Below, piece after piece: positions 1-5,363 of a stretch of DNA of 5,863 nt. This DNA is from an uncultured Candidatus Saccharibacteria bacterium (GTDB taxonomy: Bacteria > Patescibacteria > Saccharimonadia > Saccharimonadales > UBA6022). Position numbers and translations under genes: made by a program. The stretch spans positions 1 to 5,863 of the forward strand of contig CAMPHY010000039.1 in the NCBI GenBank assembly GCA_946886125.1, given 5' to 3'. Below the pieces are notes generated by a model. That model worked only from the letters and a program-made list of their open reading frames with translations. It searched no databases and was not told the origin of the DNA. How positions within the stretch are numbered: the first letter of the stretch is position 1; each line of letters opens with the position of its first letter.

Positions 1-2
1 TT

Positions 3-233
3 GTAGGATCAAATATTTTCAATGTATTTTTCGTACTAGGTGTAACAAGTACTATTTTGCCGCTTCCAATTTCTAGTGCACTAAACTTTGATATTCTAGT
101 TTCCATAATTGCTACTGGTCTACTTTTTCTTTTCATGTTCACTAGCGGCAAGCATAAGTTGATGCGCTGGGAGGGAATAGTGTTCATTGCTTTATATGTT
201 GCTTATCTCGCCTATCTCATCGTTCGTGGTTAA
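3..233 (+). CDS. CaCA-family sodium/calcium exchanger, C-terminal fragment
   Basis: This is the last 76 codons of a gene that starts before the window; TAA ends it at 231-233. The fragment opens with GSNIFNVFFVLGVTS, which matches the second alpha-repeat signature (GSNIxNxxxVLG) of the Ca2+/cation antiporter superfamily, where these residues line the ion-binding site in the membrane. Three hydrophobic segments follow: about residues 5-22, 29-50 and 58-75 of the fragment. The last is preceded by a short basic stretch (SGKHKLMRWEG), and the protein stops right after the final helix, as in YrbG-type exchangers. The family exchanges Na+ (or H+) for Ca2+ across the cytoplasmic membrane. The first alpha-repeat lies outside the window, so ion specificity and total length cannot be judged. 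Confidence 0.88.
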   Translation, partial: VGSNIFNVFFVLGVTSTILPLPISSALNFDILVSIIATGLLFLFMFTSGKHKLMRWEGIVFIALYVAYLAYLIVRG

Positions 234-244
234 TTGGCCGCAAG

Positions 245-263
245 ATGATCGTACGCGTATCAT
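245..263 (+). terminator. weak hairpin after the exchanger gene
   Basis: ATGATCG (245-251) can pair with CG plus ATCAT (256-257 and 259-263), giving a 7-bp stem with one bulged T (258) and a TACG tetraloop. It lies 12 bp after the exchanger stop. Only a poor T-run follows (TTTAGT), so it may be a weak terminator or an RNA 3'-end structure rather than a strong intrinsic terminator. It also sits close upstream of the next gene's promoter. Confidence 0.25.
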
Positions 264-274
264 TTAGTAAAAAT
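255..274 (+). repeat. upstream motif, copy 1
   Basis: GCGTATCATTTA directly followed by GTAAAAAT, beginning exactly 40 bp before the ATG of the HhH gene. The same 12-mer and 8-mer recur at 4016-4037, separated there by an extra AA and again beginning exactly 40 bp before an ATG. The copies could be a shared regulatory element or a chance match in AT-rich DNA. Confidence 0.3.
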
Positions 275-279
275 CTTCT

Positions 280-288
280 TGCTATGAT
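280..288 (+). promoter_or_regulatory. extended -10 promoter of the HhH gene (leaderless)
   Basis: TGC-TATGAT is an extended -10 element one base from the TATAAT consensus. No convincing -35 lies 16-18 bp upstream, which is tolerated with the TGn extension. Six bases separate the hexamer from the ATG at 295, so the predicted transcription start is the A of the ATG. No Shine-Dalgarno sequence fits, in keeping with a leaderless mRNA. Confidence 0.65.
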
Positions 289-294
289 AGATAT

Positions 295-759
295 ATGGTC
301 ATAAAAAAGAATAGTGCTAAACGAAAACCTGTACATTATGCGGAAGATTTCAATCTCGACGTGACGAGCGGGGATGATGACATGTTCCGCTGGTTTTTGC
401 TGGCATATCTTTTCGGTAAGCCGATTCAGGCAAATGTCGCAGCCAATACGTGGAAGGTATTTATAGCACGAAAGCTGGATACACCTTGGGCAATCTTGAA
501 TATGTCGCATCGGACATTAGTCCAACTACTGGACGAAGGGAAATATACTCGCTACGACGAAAGTACGGCTCGTGCCTTACATACGTGTCTGCAGCAGCTG
601 ATACGTGATTATGATGGCTCGCTAATGCTTATGTGTGAGAGTAGTAACAACGAGACCGAACTTTCAAAGCGATTACAGAAACTTTATGGCGTAGGTCCGA
701 AAACGGCCGAAATATTTATGCGCGAAACACAAGAGATTTTTGCACGACGCGTTGAATGA
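295..759 (+). CDS. HhH-GPD-like protein, endonuclease III-type core without catalytic Asp
   Basis: A 154-aa soluble protein. Residues about 30-144 follow the helical layout of HhH-GPD base-excision glycosylases: a first helix (MFRWFLLAYLFGKPIQANVA) in the place of the LLSAQATD region, a middle helical part, then a helix-hairpin-helix at 127-141 (LQKLYGVGPKTAEIF) that matches the DNA-backbone-binding LPGVGRKTA of endonuclease III. K136 aligns with the lysine of that motif. The protein ends 13 residues after the hairpin. The VDTH segment with the catalytic Asp, and the C-terminal Fe-S cluster cysteines, are therefore absent, and no continuation is visible in another frame before the convergent kinase gene. 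DNA binding is likely, but glycosylase activity of the usual kind is doubtful. It could be a short natural family with GVGPxT...FLRE-type hairpins rather than a broken gene. The start is supported by the extended -10 just upstream; a TGA stop ends it. Confidence 0.72.
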   Translation: MVIKKNSAKRKPVHYAEDFNLDVTSGDDDMFRWFLLAYLFGKPIQANVAANTWKVFIARKLDTPWAILNMSHRTLVQLLDEGKYTRYDESTARALHTCLQQLIRDYDGSLMLMCESSNNETELSKRLQKLYGVGPKTAEIFMRETQEIFARRVE

Positions 760-788
760 GCCAAGTAGTTTACGAGCGTGGTCTTTAA

Positions 789-2357
789 TTACGAGAGCGG
801 TAAAGAGATGGTGAATGTTGATCCTTTATCTACTTTTGAAGTTACTGATACATTTCCCCCATGTAGCTCGACAACTTTCTGCACCCAGTACAGCCCTAGT
901 CCCGTTCCGCCGACCTCTGTCGACATAGGGTTATCAAGACGTAAAAACTTTTGAAAAACTTTTTTTAGATCTTTTTGTGCGATACCTACACCCTCGTCTT
1001 TGATAGTAATTTGTGCCCAACCATGCGAACGCTTCATTTGTATTGTAATATTCTTTCCGGCAGGGGTGTATTTACTGGCATTATCAATGACATTTTCAAT
1101 TACCATACGTAATTTCGTCGCATCTGCTTTTACACCCAACTTCCTTTTTGGTTTATTAAACCGTAGCGTCTGCTTACGAGCAAAAAACTTTGAACTTTGT
1201 TCATGAATGATATTCGCAATCAATTCACCAGCATCAATATTTTCTTTTCGTAAAACAACTTTTCCTGCATCCATTTGTGCCACGCGTAGTAGGTCATTAA
1301 TAACCGAAAGTTGTCGCTCATTGCTGTCGTTTGCTTTTTTTAAGAAGGTTCGTAATTTTGGTGAAAGTTCACCGGCATAGCCATCCAGGGCCATATTAAC
1401 GTATTGCTTTACGCCAGTTGCAGGCGTGCGAAGTTGGTGAGAGGCCAGGGAGATAAACTCGTCCTTGGCGGTATTTAGTTCCATCAGTTGTGTACGTTGC
1501 TTGATAAGTTTAGCCGTATTAGCCTCAAGTTTGCGTGTCTTTCTGACATCTTCAATGTCAGTTGTCGAACCGATCCATGCAGAAATTTCACCATTTTCAT
1601 CACGCAGTGCGTGCGCCCTGGTGATGTGCCATATGTACTCGCCATCATTTCTTTTCAAACGATGTTCAAACTGGAAGGGCTCACCAGTTTCTAAGGAGTG
1701 TCGCCAAAGATTATTATTCTCCATAGCATCATCAGGATGAACCACTTCCGCCCAATCCTTGCTTATTCCTTGCAGAGAAGGACTTCCCATGTATTCTTCC
1801 CATTGAGGGTTAGAATAATCAGGCGCACCATCAGGCTTCATAGTGAAGATTTTCTGAGGCATTGATTCAGCCATAAACCGTAGTTGTCTTTCGCTAGCTT
1901 CTGCTTCTTTGCGAGCGTTTTTCTCACGCAGCAAGAGCGCATCGTTACGCTCTTTGAGACGACCGATCACAAAGGCGAGGAGGGGGAAGGCTATAGCGAT
2001 GACTGCACCGTTTTGTAACGTTTCGAAATTAAACCATGGTCCATCGGTAAACTTAATAATGACGTAGTAACTATAAAGAACAATAAGTGATGCGCTCATC
2101 AGGCCTTGTTTTGAGCCAGCCTTAAGTGCTGTATATATGAGCACACCCAGTAGAACGACGACTACAACACTATCGCTACCGGAAGCATAATGTAAATAAA
2201 GATCAGAAATCAGGATGGTTAGTATGACAGGAGATTGTGTCTTGAGCGTTTTGAGAAGGAGTGGGCGCTCTGACCTAGCGGCAAATTTGCCGTTATTTTT
2301 TTCGTGTTTTTTTGATTTCTTGGGTTGGGCATCTCTGTGTAACCAGTTGCTATGCAT
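789..2357 (-). CDS. membrane-bound PAS-domain sensor histidine kinase
   Basis: A 522-aa kinase using the ATG at 2357-2355. Order of parts: a basic hydrophilic N-terminus (1-35); four membrane helices at about 42-58, 63-79, 86-102 and 115-133, with short loops and no large external domain; a charged coiled-coil linker (133-157); a PAS_3/PAC domain at about 158-272 (WAEVVHPDD, FEHRLKRNDGEYIWH, IGSTTDIED); a HisKA dimerisation helix with SHQLRTP, putative phospho-acceptor H307; and a HATPase_c domain with N-box NVIDNASKYTP (N422, N426), G1 box DEGVGI (D454), F-box KVFQKFLRLD and G2 box GGTGLGLYWV (about 483-492). All catalytic boxes are intact, so it should autophosphorylate and pass phosphate to a response regulator, but none is encoded nearby. 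The open frame extends 13 codons further upstream (to 2396). The shorter start is preferred because an extended -10 ends 7 bases before it. The gene converges on the HhH gene with 29 bp between stops. The signal sensed is unknown. Confidence 0.9.
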   Translation of the reverse strand: MHSNWLHRDAQPKKSKKHEKNNGKFAARSERPLLLKTLKTQSPVILTILISDLYLHYASGSDSVVVVVLLGVLIYTALKAGSKQGLMSASLIVLYSYYVIIKFTDGPWFNFETLQNGAVIAIAFPLLAFVIGRLKERNDALLLREKNARKEAEASERQLRFMAESMPQKIFTMKPDGAPDYSNPQWEEYMGSPSLQGISKDWAEVVHPDDAMENNNLWRHSLETGEPFQFEHRLKRNDGEYIWHITRAHALRDENGEISAWIGSTTDIEDVRKTRKLEANTAKLIKQRTQLMELNTAKDEFISLASHQLRTPATGVKQYVNMALDGYAGELSPKLRTFLKKANDSNERQLSVINDLLRVAQMDAGKVVLRKENIDAGELIANIIHEQSSKFFARKQTLRFNKPKRKLGVKADATKLRMVIENVIDNASKYTPAGKNITIQMKRSHGWAQITIKDEGVGIAQKDLKKVFQKFLRLDNPMSTEVGGTGLGLYWVQKVVELHGGNVSVTSKVDKGSTFTISLPLS

Positions 2358-2364
2358 AGGGAGT

Positions 2365-2373
2365 AGTATAGCA
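2365..2373 (-). promoter_or_regulatory. extended -10 promoter of the histidine kinase (leaderless)
   Basis: Read on the minus strand, TGC-TATACT lies at 2373-2365, followed by ACTCCCT and the ATG at 2357. The expected transcription start is at or one base before the start codon, and no Shine-Dalgarno is present. No good -35 is visible. It gives the kinase its own promoter despite the upstream same-strand flavin reductase gene, and it lies inside the longer 535-codon reading frame, arguing against the upstream ATG. Confidence 0.65.
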
Positions 2374-2423
2374 GAATATACAAGGGTAAAGGCCACCTAT
2401 CCCTATAATTTATTTAGTAGTAG

Positions 2424-3089
2424 CTACTTGTAGCCTAAAAAAGAGTCTTGTTTGATGTGCTGGGTAGTTATGCCTTGAGTAAGTAAAATGCTGCGGACGG
2501 ATTTAATGAAAGAGGGGGCGCCGGATAAGAAGTACGTGGCTTCGGGTTGCTCTTGAATTGTTTTCAAAAGGCATGCATTAAACATTTCTGGGTCGGTAGG
2601 GAAGTGCGCCACGCTTGAAAGCTGCTCCGTCTCTGTGCGATAGATGTGATTTTCTCGTTCAACATGAATGAGTGTGCTGCGAATATTGAGTTGTTGGTTG
2701 TGTGCATGGCGTAGTAATGAGCGAAATGGCGTAATACCGATGCCTTGCGCTAAAAAAACAACTTGACCGACTTTTTTGTCGAGTGTAAAACGGCGAATAG
2801 GACCATAGAATCTTACGATGTCGCCAGGCTTAAGCTCGTCAAGTGCTTGTTTGTAGGTACTTGATGCGTGTACATGTGTGCCAATCATCACCTCTATATC
2901 CTCAGGCGCCGAAGCGAGCGAAAAAGGTTTAAGGGATAGTCCACTGCGGAAATGTGGCAGGATAAGCAGACCATGCTGACCGGCTTTATGGTGCAGCTTT
3001 TTATGTGGGTGAAAATAAAATGAGTATACGTCATCCTTTTCATGTTTTTTAGAAACGAACGTCATTTTTGTAAAGCCTAGTAGTCCCAT
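2424..3089 (-). CDS. FNR-type FAD/NAD(P)-binding oxidoreductase (flavin reductase domain only)
   Basis: A 221-aa soluble flavoprotein of the ferredoxin-NADP+ reductase superfamily. The N-terminal barrel (about 8-100) carries GQ (37-38) and KPFS (54-57), the counterpart of the flavin-binding RxYS/RPFS motif; here Lys replaces the usual Arg. LKPGDIVRFYGP (86-97) is the typical end of the barrel. The pyridine-nucleotide domain shows GIGITPFRSLL (116-126), SGAP (189-192) and the C-terminal DSFLGYK, where the family usually ends in an F-x-GY-type tail. No 2Fe-2S ferredoxin domain and no CxxC motifs are fused, so it must pass electrons to a separate partner or to a small molecule; the substrate cannot be told. 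The start at 3089 is chosen because AAGGA lies 4 bases upstream; the next Met (residue 9) has no ribosome site. It is 66 bp upstream of the kinase on the same strand and divergent from the pilin gene. Confidence 0.85.
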   Translation of the reverse strand: MGLLGFTKMTFVSKKHEKDDVYSFYFHPHKKLHHKAGQHGLLILPHFRSGLSLKPFSLASAPEDIEVMIGTHVHASSTYKQALDELKPGDIVRFYGPIRRFTLDKKVGQVVFLAQGIGITPFRSLLRHAHNQQLNIRSTLIHVERENHIYRTETEQLSSVAHFPTDPEMFNACLLKTIQEQPEATYFLSGAPSFIKSVRSILLTQGITTQHIKQDSFLGYK

Positions 3090-3093
3090 AAAG

Positions 3094-3098
3094 TCCTT
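3094..3098 (-). promoter_or_regulatory. Shine-Dalgarno site of the flavin reductase
   Basis: AAGGA on the minus strand, four bases before the ATG at 3089. It decides the start in favour of the first methionine over Met9. Confidence 0.55.
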
Positions 3099-3106
3099 AG
3101 CTATGT

Positions 3107-3136
3107 TATTTACCGGTTAGTGGTACTTATTGTAAA
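3107..3136 (-). promoter_or_regulatory. candidate promoter of the flavin reductase
   Basis: On the minus strand a TTTACA -35 (3136-3131) is separated by 18 bp from a TAAATA -10 (3112-3107). This would give a leader of roughly 11-12 bases containing the AAGGA ribosome site. The -10 is only a moderate match, and TAACAT slightly downstream is an alternative. Confidence 0.45.
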
Positions 3137-3174
3137 GCGAAAGGTGATAGATGCCAATAATAAGCGGATTATCG

Positions 3175-3203
3175 TTGACCTTGTGTTGCTTATGGTTCAT
3201 ACT
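3175..3203 (+). promoter_or_regulatory. promoter of the pilin gene
   Basis: A TTGACC -35 (3175-3180), 17-bp spacer and CATACT -10 (3198-3203). The -35 is one base from consensus. The -10 ends 11 bases before the ATG at 3215, predicting a leader of only about 5 bases, and no Shine-Dalgarno is seen. The start is therefore near-leaderless. Confidence 0.6.
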
Positions 3204-3214
3204 TCTATCAACTA

Positions 3215-4015
3215 ATGAAAACAAATTTCAGACAAAAATCAGAAAAAATAAAAAAAATTCAGGGATTTACGATCGTAGAACTTCTAATTGTAATCGTCGT
3301 AATTGGTATATTGGCGGCAATTATTATCGTAGCTTTTAATGGCATTCAAAAAAGAAGTATCAATACTACCCTCACTAGTGATTTACGACAAGCAGCGACA
3401 GCAATGAAGCTCGTCCAAGTCGAAGAGGGGGCGTTTCCCACATCGCTTCCAGCCGACGTGAAAGCATCTGATAAAGTAACTCTAAGATTAGACACGGGCG
3501 GTGGCGATGCGACGTACAGTAATCTAACTGCTTCGCAAAATGGTTTGTTATTTTTTGATACTTGTGCAAAATTAATTTCTGAGGGTGTAGGACAGCGAGC
3601 TGATGGACGGCACTACATTTCAGAATGTAGAGTTTATAGTAAAACGCAGCTGCACGTTAATGGGTGGAACGGTGGCGATATTAATACTCCTATTACAACA
3701 ACGTCTCTTTCTGATTATGTCAATAGATATGTTGGTGGAGAGAAGTCATTATTCACTACTGAGGCACAAAGTTTTATGAATCAATGGGCTAGTAGATTCC
3801 AAGCCGCTGGTGGAACATTCCCCGTTTCTTCTTTTTGGGACACATGGGCGACCCCAACTAACGGTGGGGTGATGAAGCCGACAATGCCAGCGCCAACAAG
3901 TAGCGGTGGCGTGTCTGATCCGAATGCTTTTTGTGTTGAAGCTGTGTATGAAGGCGTCGATGACGCTGTGTGGCATGTCACCCAAATTACCACACCTAAA
4001 GAGGGTGGCTGCTAA
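3215..4015 (+). CDS. type IV prepilin-like protein with N-terminal methylation motif
   Basis: A 266-aa class III signal-peptide protein. A 17-residue basic leader (MKTNFRQKSEKIKKIQG) ends at Gly17, followed by FTIVELLIVIVVIGILAAIII. The prepilin peptidase cut is expected between G17 and F18, and Glu22 is the conserved Glu5 of the mature pilin. The hydrophobic helix runs to about residue 41 and continues as an amphipathic helix to about 71 (QKRSINTTLTSDLRQAATAMKL). The globular part has four cysteines (C117, C138, C240 and the C-terminal C266), enough for two disulfides, and a Gly/Pro/Ser-rich stretch at 214-236. The mature protein of about 249 residues is longer than typical major pilins (about 130-160). 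Family knowledge: such proteins form or prime surface pili used for attachment, motility or DNA uptake. No assembly ATPase, platform protein or peptidase gene lies in the window. The eight-helix protein gene follows after 40 bp on the same strand. Confidence 0.88.
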   Translation: MKTNFRQKSEKIKKIQGFTIVELLIVIVVIGILAAIIIVAFNGIQKRSINTTLTSDLRQAATAMKLVQVEEGAFPTSLPADVKASDKVTLRLDTGGGDATYSNLTASQNGLLFFDTCAKLISEGVGQRADGRHYISECRVYSKTQLHVNGWNGGDINTPITTTSLSDYVNRYVGGEKSLFTTEAQSFMNQWASRFQAAGGTFPVSSFWDTWATPTNGGVMKPTMPAPTSSGGVSDPNAFCVEAVYEGVDDAVWHVTQITTPKEGGC

Positions 4016-4037
4016 GCGTATCATTTAAAGTAAAAAT
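4016..4037 (+). repeat. upstream motif, copy 2
   Basis: GCGTATCATTTA, then AA, then GTAAAAAT, starting on the base after the pilin stop codon and 40 bp before the ATG of the eight-helix protein. The surrounding TTTAAA...TTTAAA could form only a weak all-AT hairpin. Confidence 0.3.
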
Positions 4038-4040
4038 TTA

Positions 4041-4045
4041 AAGGA
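4041..4045 (+). promoter_or_regulatory. Shine-Dalgarno site of the eight-helix protein
   Basis: AAGGA ten bases before the ATG at 4056. The spacing is long but workable. No good promoter is seen in the 40-bp gap after the pilin stop, so translation from a shared pilin transcript is the simplest reading. Confidence 0.45.
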
Positions 4046-4055
4046 CTGCGGCTCT

Positions 4056-4913
4056 ATGATTACAAAAGATATACAACAAATAATTTCGCCTACCTTACAA
4101 AAAATATTTATTGCGACAACAAGTATTTCGTTCGTTATTGAAGCGGTTATGATGGTGCAGCTTTTGGTGCGCGTATATGGTCTCGAATGGCAGTTCAGTC
4201 CCTTTCTCGTGTATGCACTGACAACGATACTTTTACCCATTATTGGTGTCGGTCTTGGATACATGGCTGCGCGCAAGGTAAAAATGATGTCGTGGAGGCT
4301 TTTTACAGCGTTACTCATGGCAGTTACATTAGTGCTCATTCAGCTGATTGTAATGACACTCTTCTTTGAGCTATCGAGTGCACTGCCCTTTACATGGGAT
4401 TGGGCAATGCAACTTCATGTCTTTGCTCCTACTGCCGTAGCCTTACTCTGTTACGGGATAGTTCTCGTGGCAGTGTATCGTAGTGAGCTCGTTACTCAAG
4501 TCGTTCCAGCGTATTTACAGAAAATATTTATTGGAGTGAGTGTGAGTTGGTTTATTGTTTCAGCCGTTTCGCTTGTCGCAAGAGCTATTCAGCAGTATCC
4601 AACTAACCAAAATTTAAGTGCATTCTTAACTACAACTATTGTCTCTATTGTATTGCCGCTAATGTTTTTTGTGACCGCGTACGCCGTCAAAGCTCGTAGT
4701 GTGTCTCGCCTGAGTCGTGTGTTTCGTTCATTTCTTTGGGTTGTTGTTGGCATGTGCCTTGTCGATATTATTGATCGTCTTGTTTCTATTTTATACGGAA
4801 GTGCCTCGAGTGATGCGGGGTACTGGGAGATGATGAGTTATAGCTTCGGTGGATACGTTATCGCACTTGGTATTTATGCGGCCCTGATATTACATCCTAT
4901 CTATCGTCGTTAA
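4056..4913 (+). CDS. eight-helix membrane protein made of two four-helix repeats, unknown function
   Basis: I do not recognise this 285-aa protein. It has eight predicted membrane helices at about 18-38, 49-71, 79-103, 119-140, 157-177, 187-211, 221-245 and 260-280. The two halves are related at a constant offset of 140 residues: LQKIFI at 14-19 and again at 154-159, F50-L51 with F190-L191, LP at 60-61 with LP at 200-201, Y69 with Y209, and F83 with F223. Each half ends near a YR pair (141-142 and 283-284). Loops are short and basic after helices 2 and 6 (ARKVK, KARSVSR), suggesting these loops face the cytoplasm. There are no charged transport motifs, histidine clusters, CxxC pairs or enzyme signatures that I can name. 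It starts 40 bp after the pilin stop, so the two may be co-transcribed. It could be a small transporter, a scaffold in the envelope, or an assembly partner; none of these is shown by the sequence. Confidence 0.85.
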   Translation: MITKDIQQIISPTLQKIFIATTSISFVIEAVMMVQLLVRVYGLEWQFSPFLVYALTTILLPIIGVGLGYMAARKVKMMSWRLFTALLMAVTLVLIQLIVMTLFFELSSALPFTWDWAMQLHVFAPTAVALLCYGIVLVAVYRSELVTQVVPAYLQKIFIGVSVSWFIVSAVSLVARAIQQYPTNQNLSAFLTTTIVSIVLPLMFFVTAYAVKARSVSRLSRVFRSFLWVVVGMCLVDIIDRLVSILYGSASSDAGYWEMMSYSFGGYVIALGIYAALILHPIYRR

Positions 4914-4930
4914 CAGCTACTTGTCAACAA

Positions 4931-4958
4931 TTGCAAATGGGCGCACACTAGATACAGT
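4931..4958 (+). promoter_or_regulatory. possible promoter of the coiled-coil protein gene
   Basis: TTGCAA (4931-4936), a 16-bp spacer and TACAGT (4953-4958). Both hexamers are partial matches. If used, the leader would be about 15 bases and would contain the GGAGGAGGA ribosome site. Confidence 0.35.
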
Positions 4959-4967
4959 AGGAGAAGT

Positions 4968-4976
4968 GGAGGAGGA
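4968..4976 (+). promoter_or_regulatory. strong Shine-Dalgarno site (GGAGGAGGA)
   Basis: An anti-16S match with AGGAGG at 4970-4975, four bases before the ATG at 4980. It is the strongest ribosome site in the window, confirms the start and argues that the small protein is really made, perhaps abundantly. Confidence 0.8.
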
Positions 4977-4979
4977 TAT

Positions 4980-5306
4980 ATGAATATTCATGAACGCCAG
5001 AAGCAAATCGAAAAACTGACGCGTGATGCCGATGGACGACGCAAACTTGCCGACGTAGACCGTCAGCGAGCGGGTCAGTATGAGAATGATGATAGTGGCA
5101 AGCAACCTTACTTTGAGGCCGCTGCCATGAAGGCTGAACACGACGCTGATGAGATGGAGGAGCAGGCCGAGCAGGAGCGTCAAGCTCTTGTCGTCGATGA
5201 AGCAAAGCTGACAGATCTACAGCAGCAGCGCGAACAGGAAATGAATCGTCACCGTACAGCAATCGACGCGCTTGATCGAGATATTAATAACTTACGTGGA
5301 CTTTAG
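4980..5306 (+). CDS. small charged coiled-coil protein, unknown function
   Basis: A 108-aa cytoplasmic protein that I do not recognise. It is very rich in Glu, Gln, Asp, Arg and Lys, has no Cys or Trp, no signal peptide and no membrane helix. Two helical coiled-coil stretches are likely: residues about 2-35 (IHERQKQIEKLTRDADGRRK) and about 44-105 (FEAAAMKAEHDADEMEEQAE, then QQQREQEMNRHRTAIDALDR), with a short break around NDDSGKQP (36-43). This suggests a helical hairpin or a self-assembling rod. A very good ribosome site supports expression. It ends 57 bp before folD, which has its own promoter, so no functional link to folate metabolism is implied. A structural or nucleoid/envelope-associated adaptor is possible, but nothing in the sequence decides this. 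Confidence 0.75.
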   Translation: MNIHERQKQIEKLTRDADGRRKLADVDRQRAGQYENDDSGKQPYFEAAAMKAEHDADEMEEQAEQERQALVVDEAKLTDLQQQREQEMNRHRTAIDALDRDINNLRGL

Positions 5307-5327
5307 CTCTAGTATTTTTCTTCCGGC

Positions 5328-5356
5328 TTGAGGTCAAATGGGTAGTTTGCTACACT
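5328..5356 (+). promoter_or_regulatory. folD promoter with extended -10 (leaderless)
   Basis: A TTGAGG -35 (5328-5333), exactly 17 bp of spacer and TACACT -10 (5351-5356) preceded by TGC. Seven bases (ATAGGCA) separate the -10 from the ATG at 5364, so transcription should start at or one base before the start codon. This is the most complete promoter in the window. Confidence 0.72.
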
Positions 5357-5363
5357 ATAGGCA

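Noticed and set aside
770..805. Possible bidirectional terminator between the convergent HhH and kinase genes (TTTAC ... GTAAA).
   Set aside because: Only five base pairs with a long loop and no U-tract; no convincing intrinsic terminator is visible there.
1000..1740. Several plus-strand open frames inside the kinase gene.
   Set aside because: They lie opposite conserved PAS, HisKA and HATPase coding sequence and show no protein-like motifs or ribosome sites.
2404..2409. A perfect TATAAT on the plus strand that could drive antisense RNA through the flavin reductase gene.
   Set aside because: No -35 match at 16-18 bp upstream, no TGn extension and AT-rich surroundings; likely chance.
2419..2428. 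A perfect 10-bp palindrome AGTAGCTACT over the flavin reductase stop codon.
   Set aside because: Too short to form a useful hairpin and with no T-run after it, so not a terminator; a 10-bp palindrome is not rare in a window of this size.
3151..3339. A 62-codon frame starting upstream of the pilin, with AAGGTG before its ATG and a hydrophobic start (residues 2-20).
   Set aside because: Most of it is a shifted reading of the pilin gene, its ATG and ribosome site lie upstream of the predicted pilin transcript start, and its C-terminal part reads like out-of-frame sequence.
4055..4060. TATGAT overlapping the start codon of the eight-helix protein, resembling a -10.
   Set aside because: No suitable start codon lies just downstream (the next in-frame ATG is residue 32) and the AAGGA ribosome site supports the ATG at 4056.
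4948..5262. Minus-strand frames of about 88 and 104 codons over the coiled-coil gene.
   Set aside because: The plus-strand gene has a strong ribosome site and a coherent coiled-coil composition; the minus frames look like mirror products of its codon bias.
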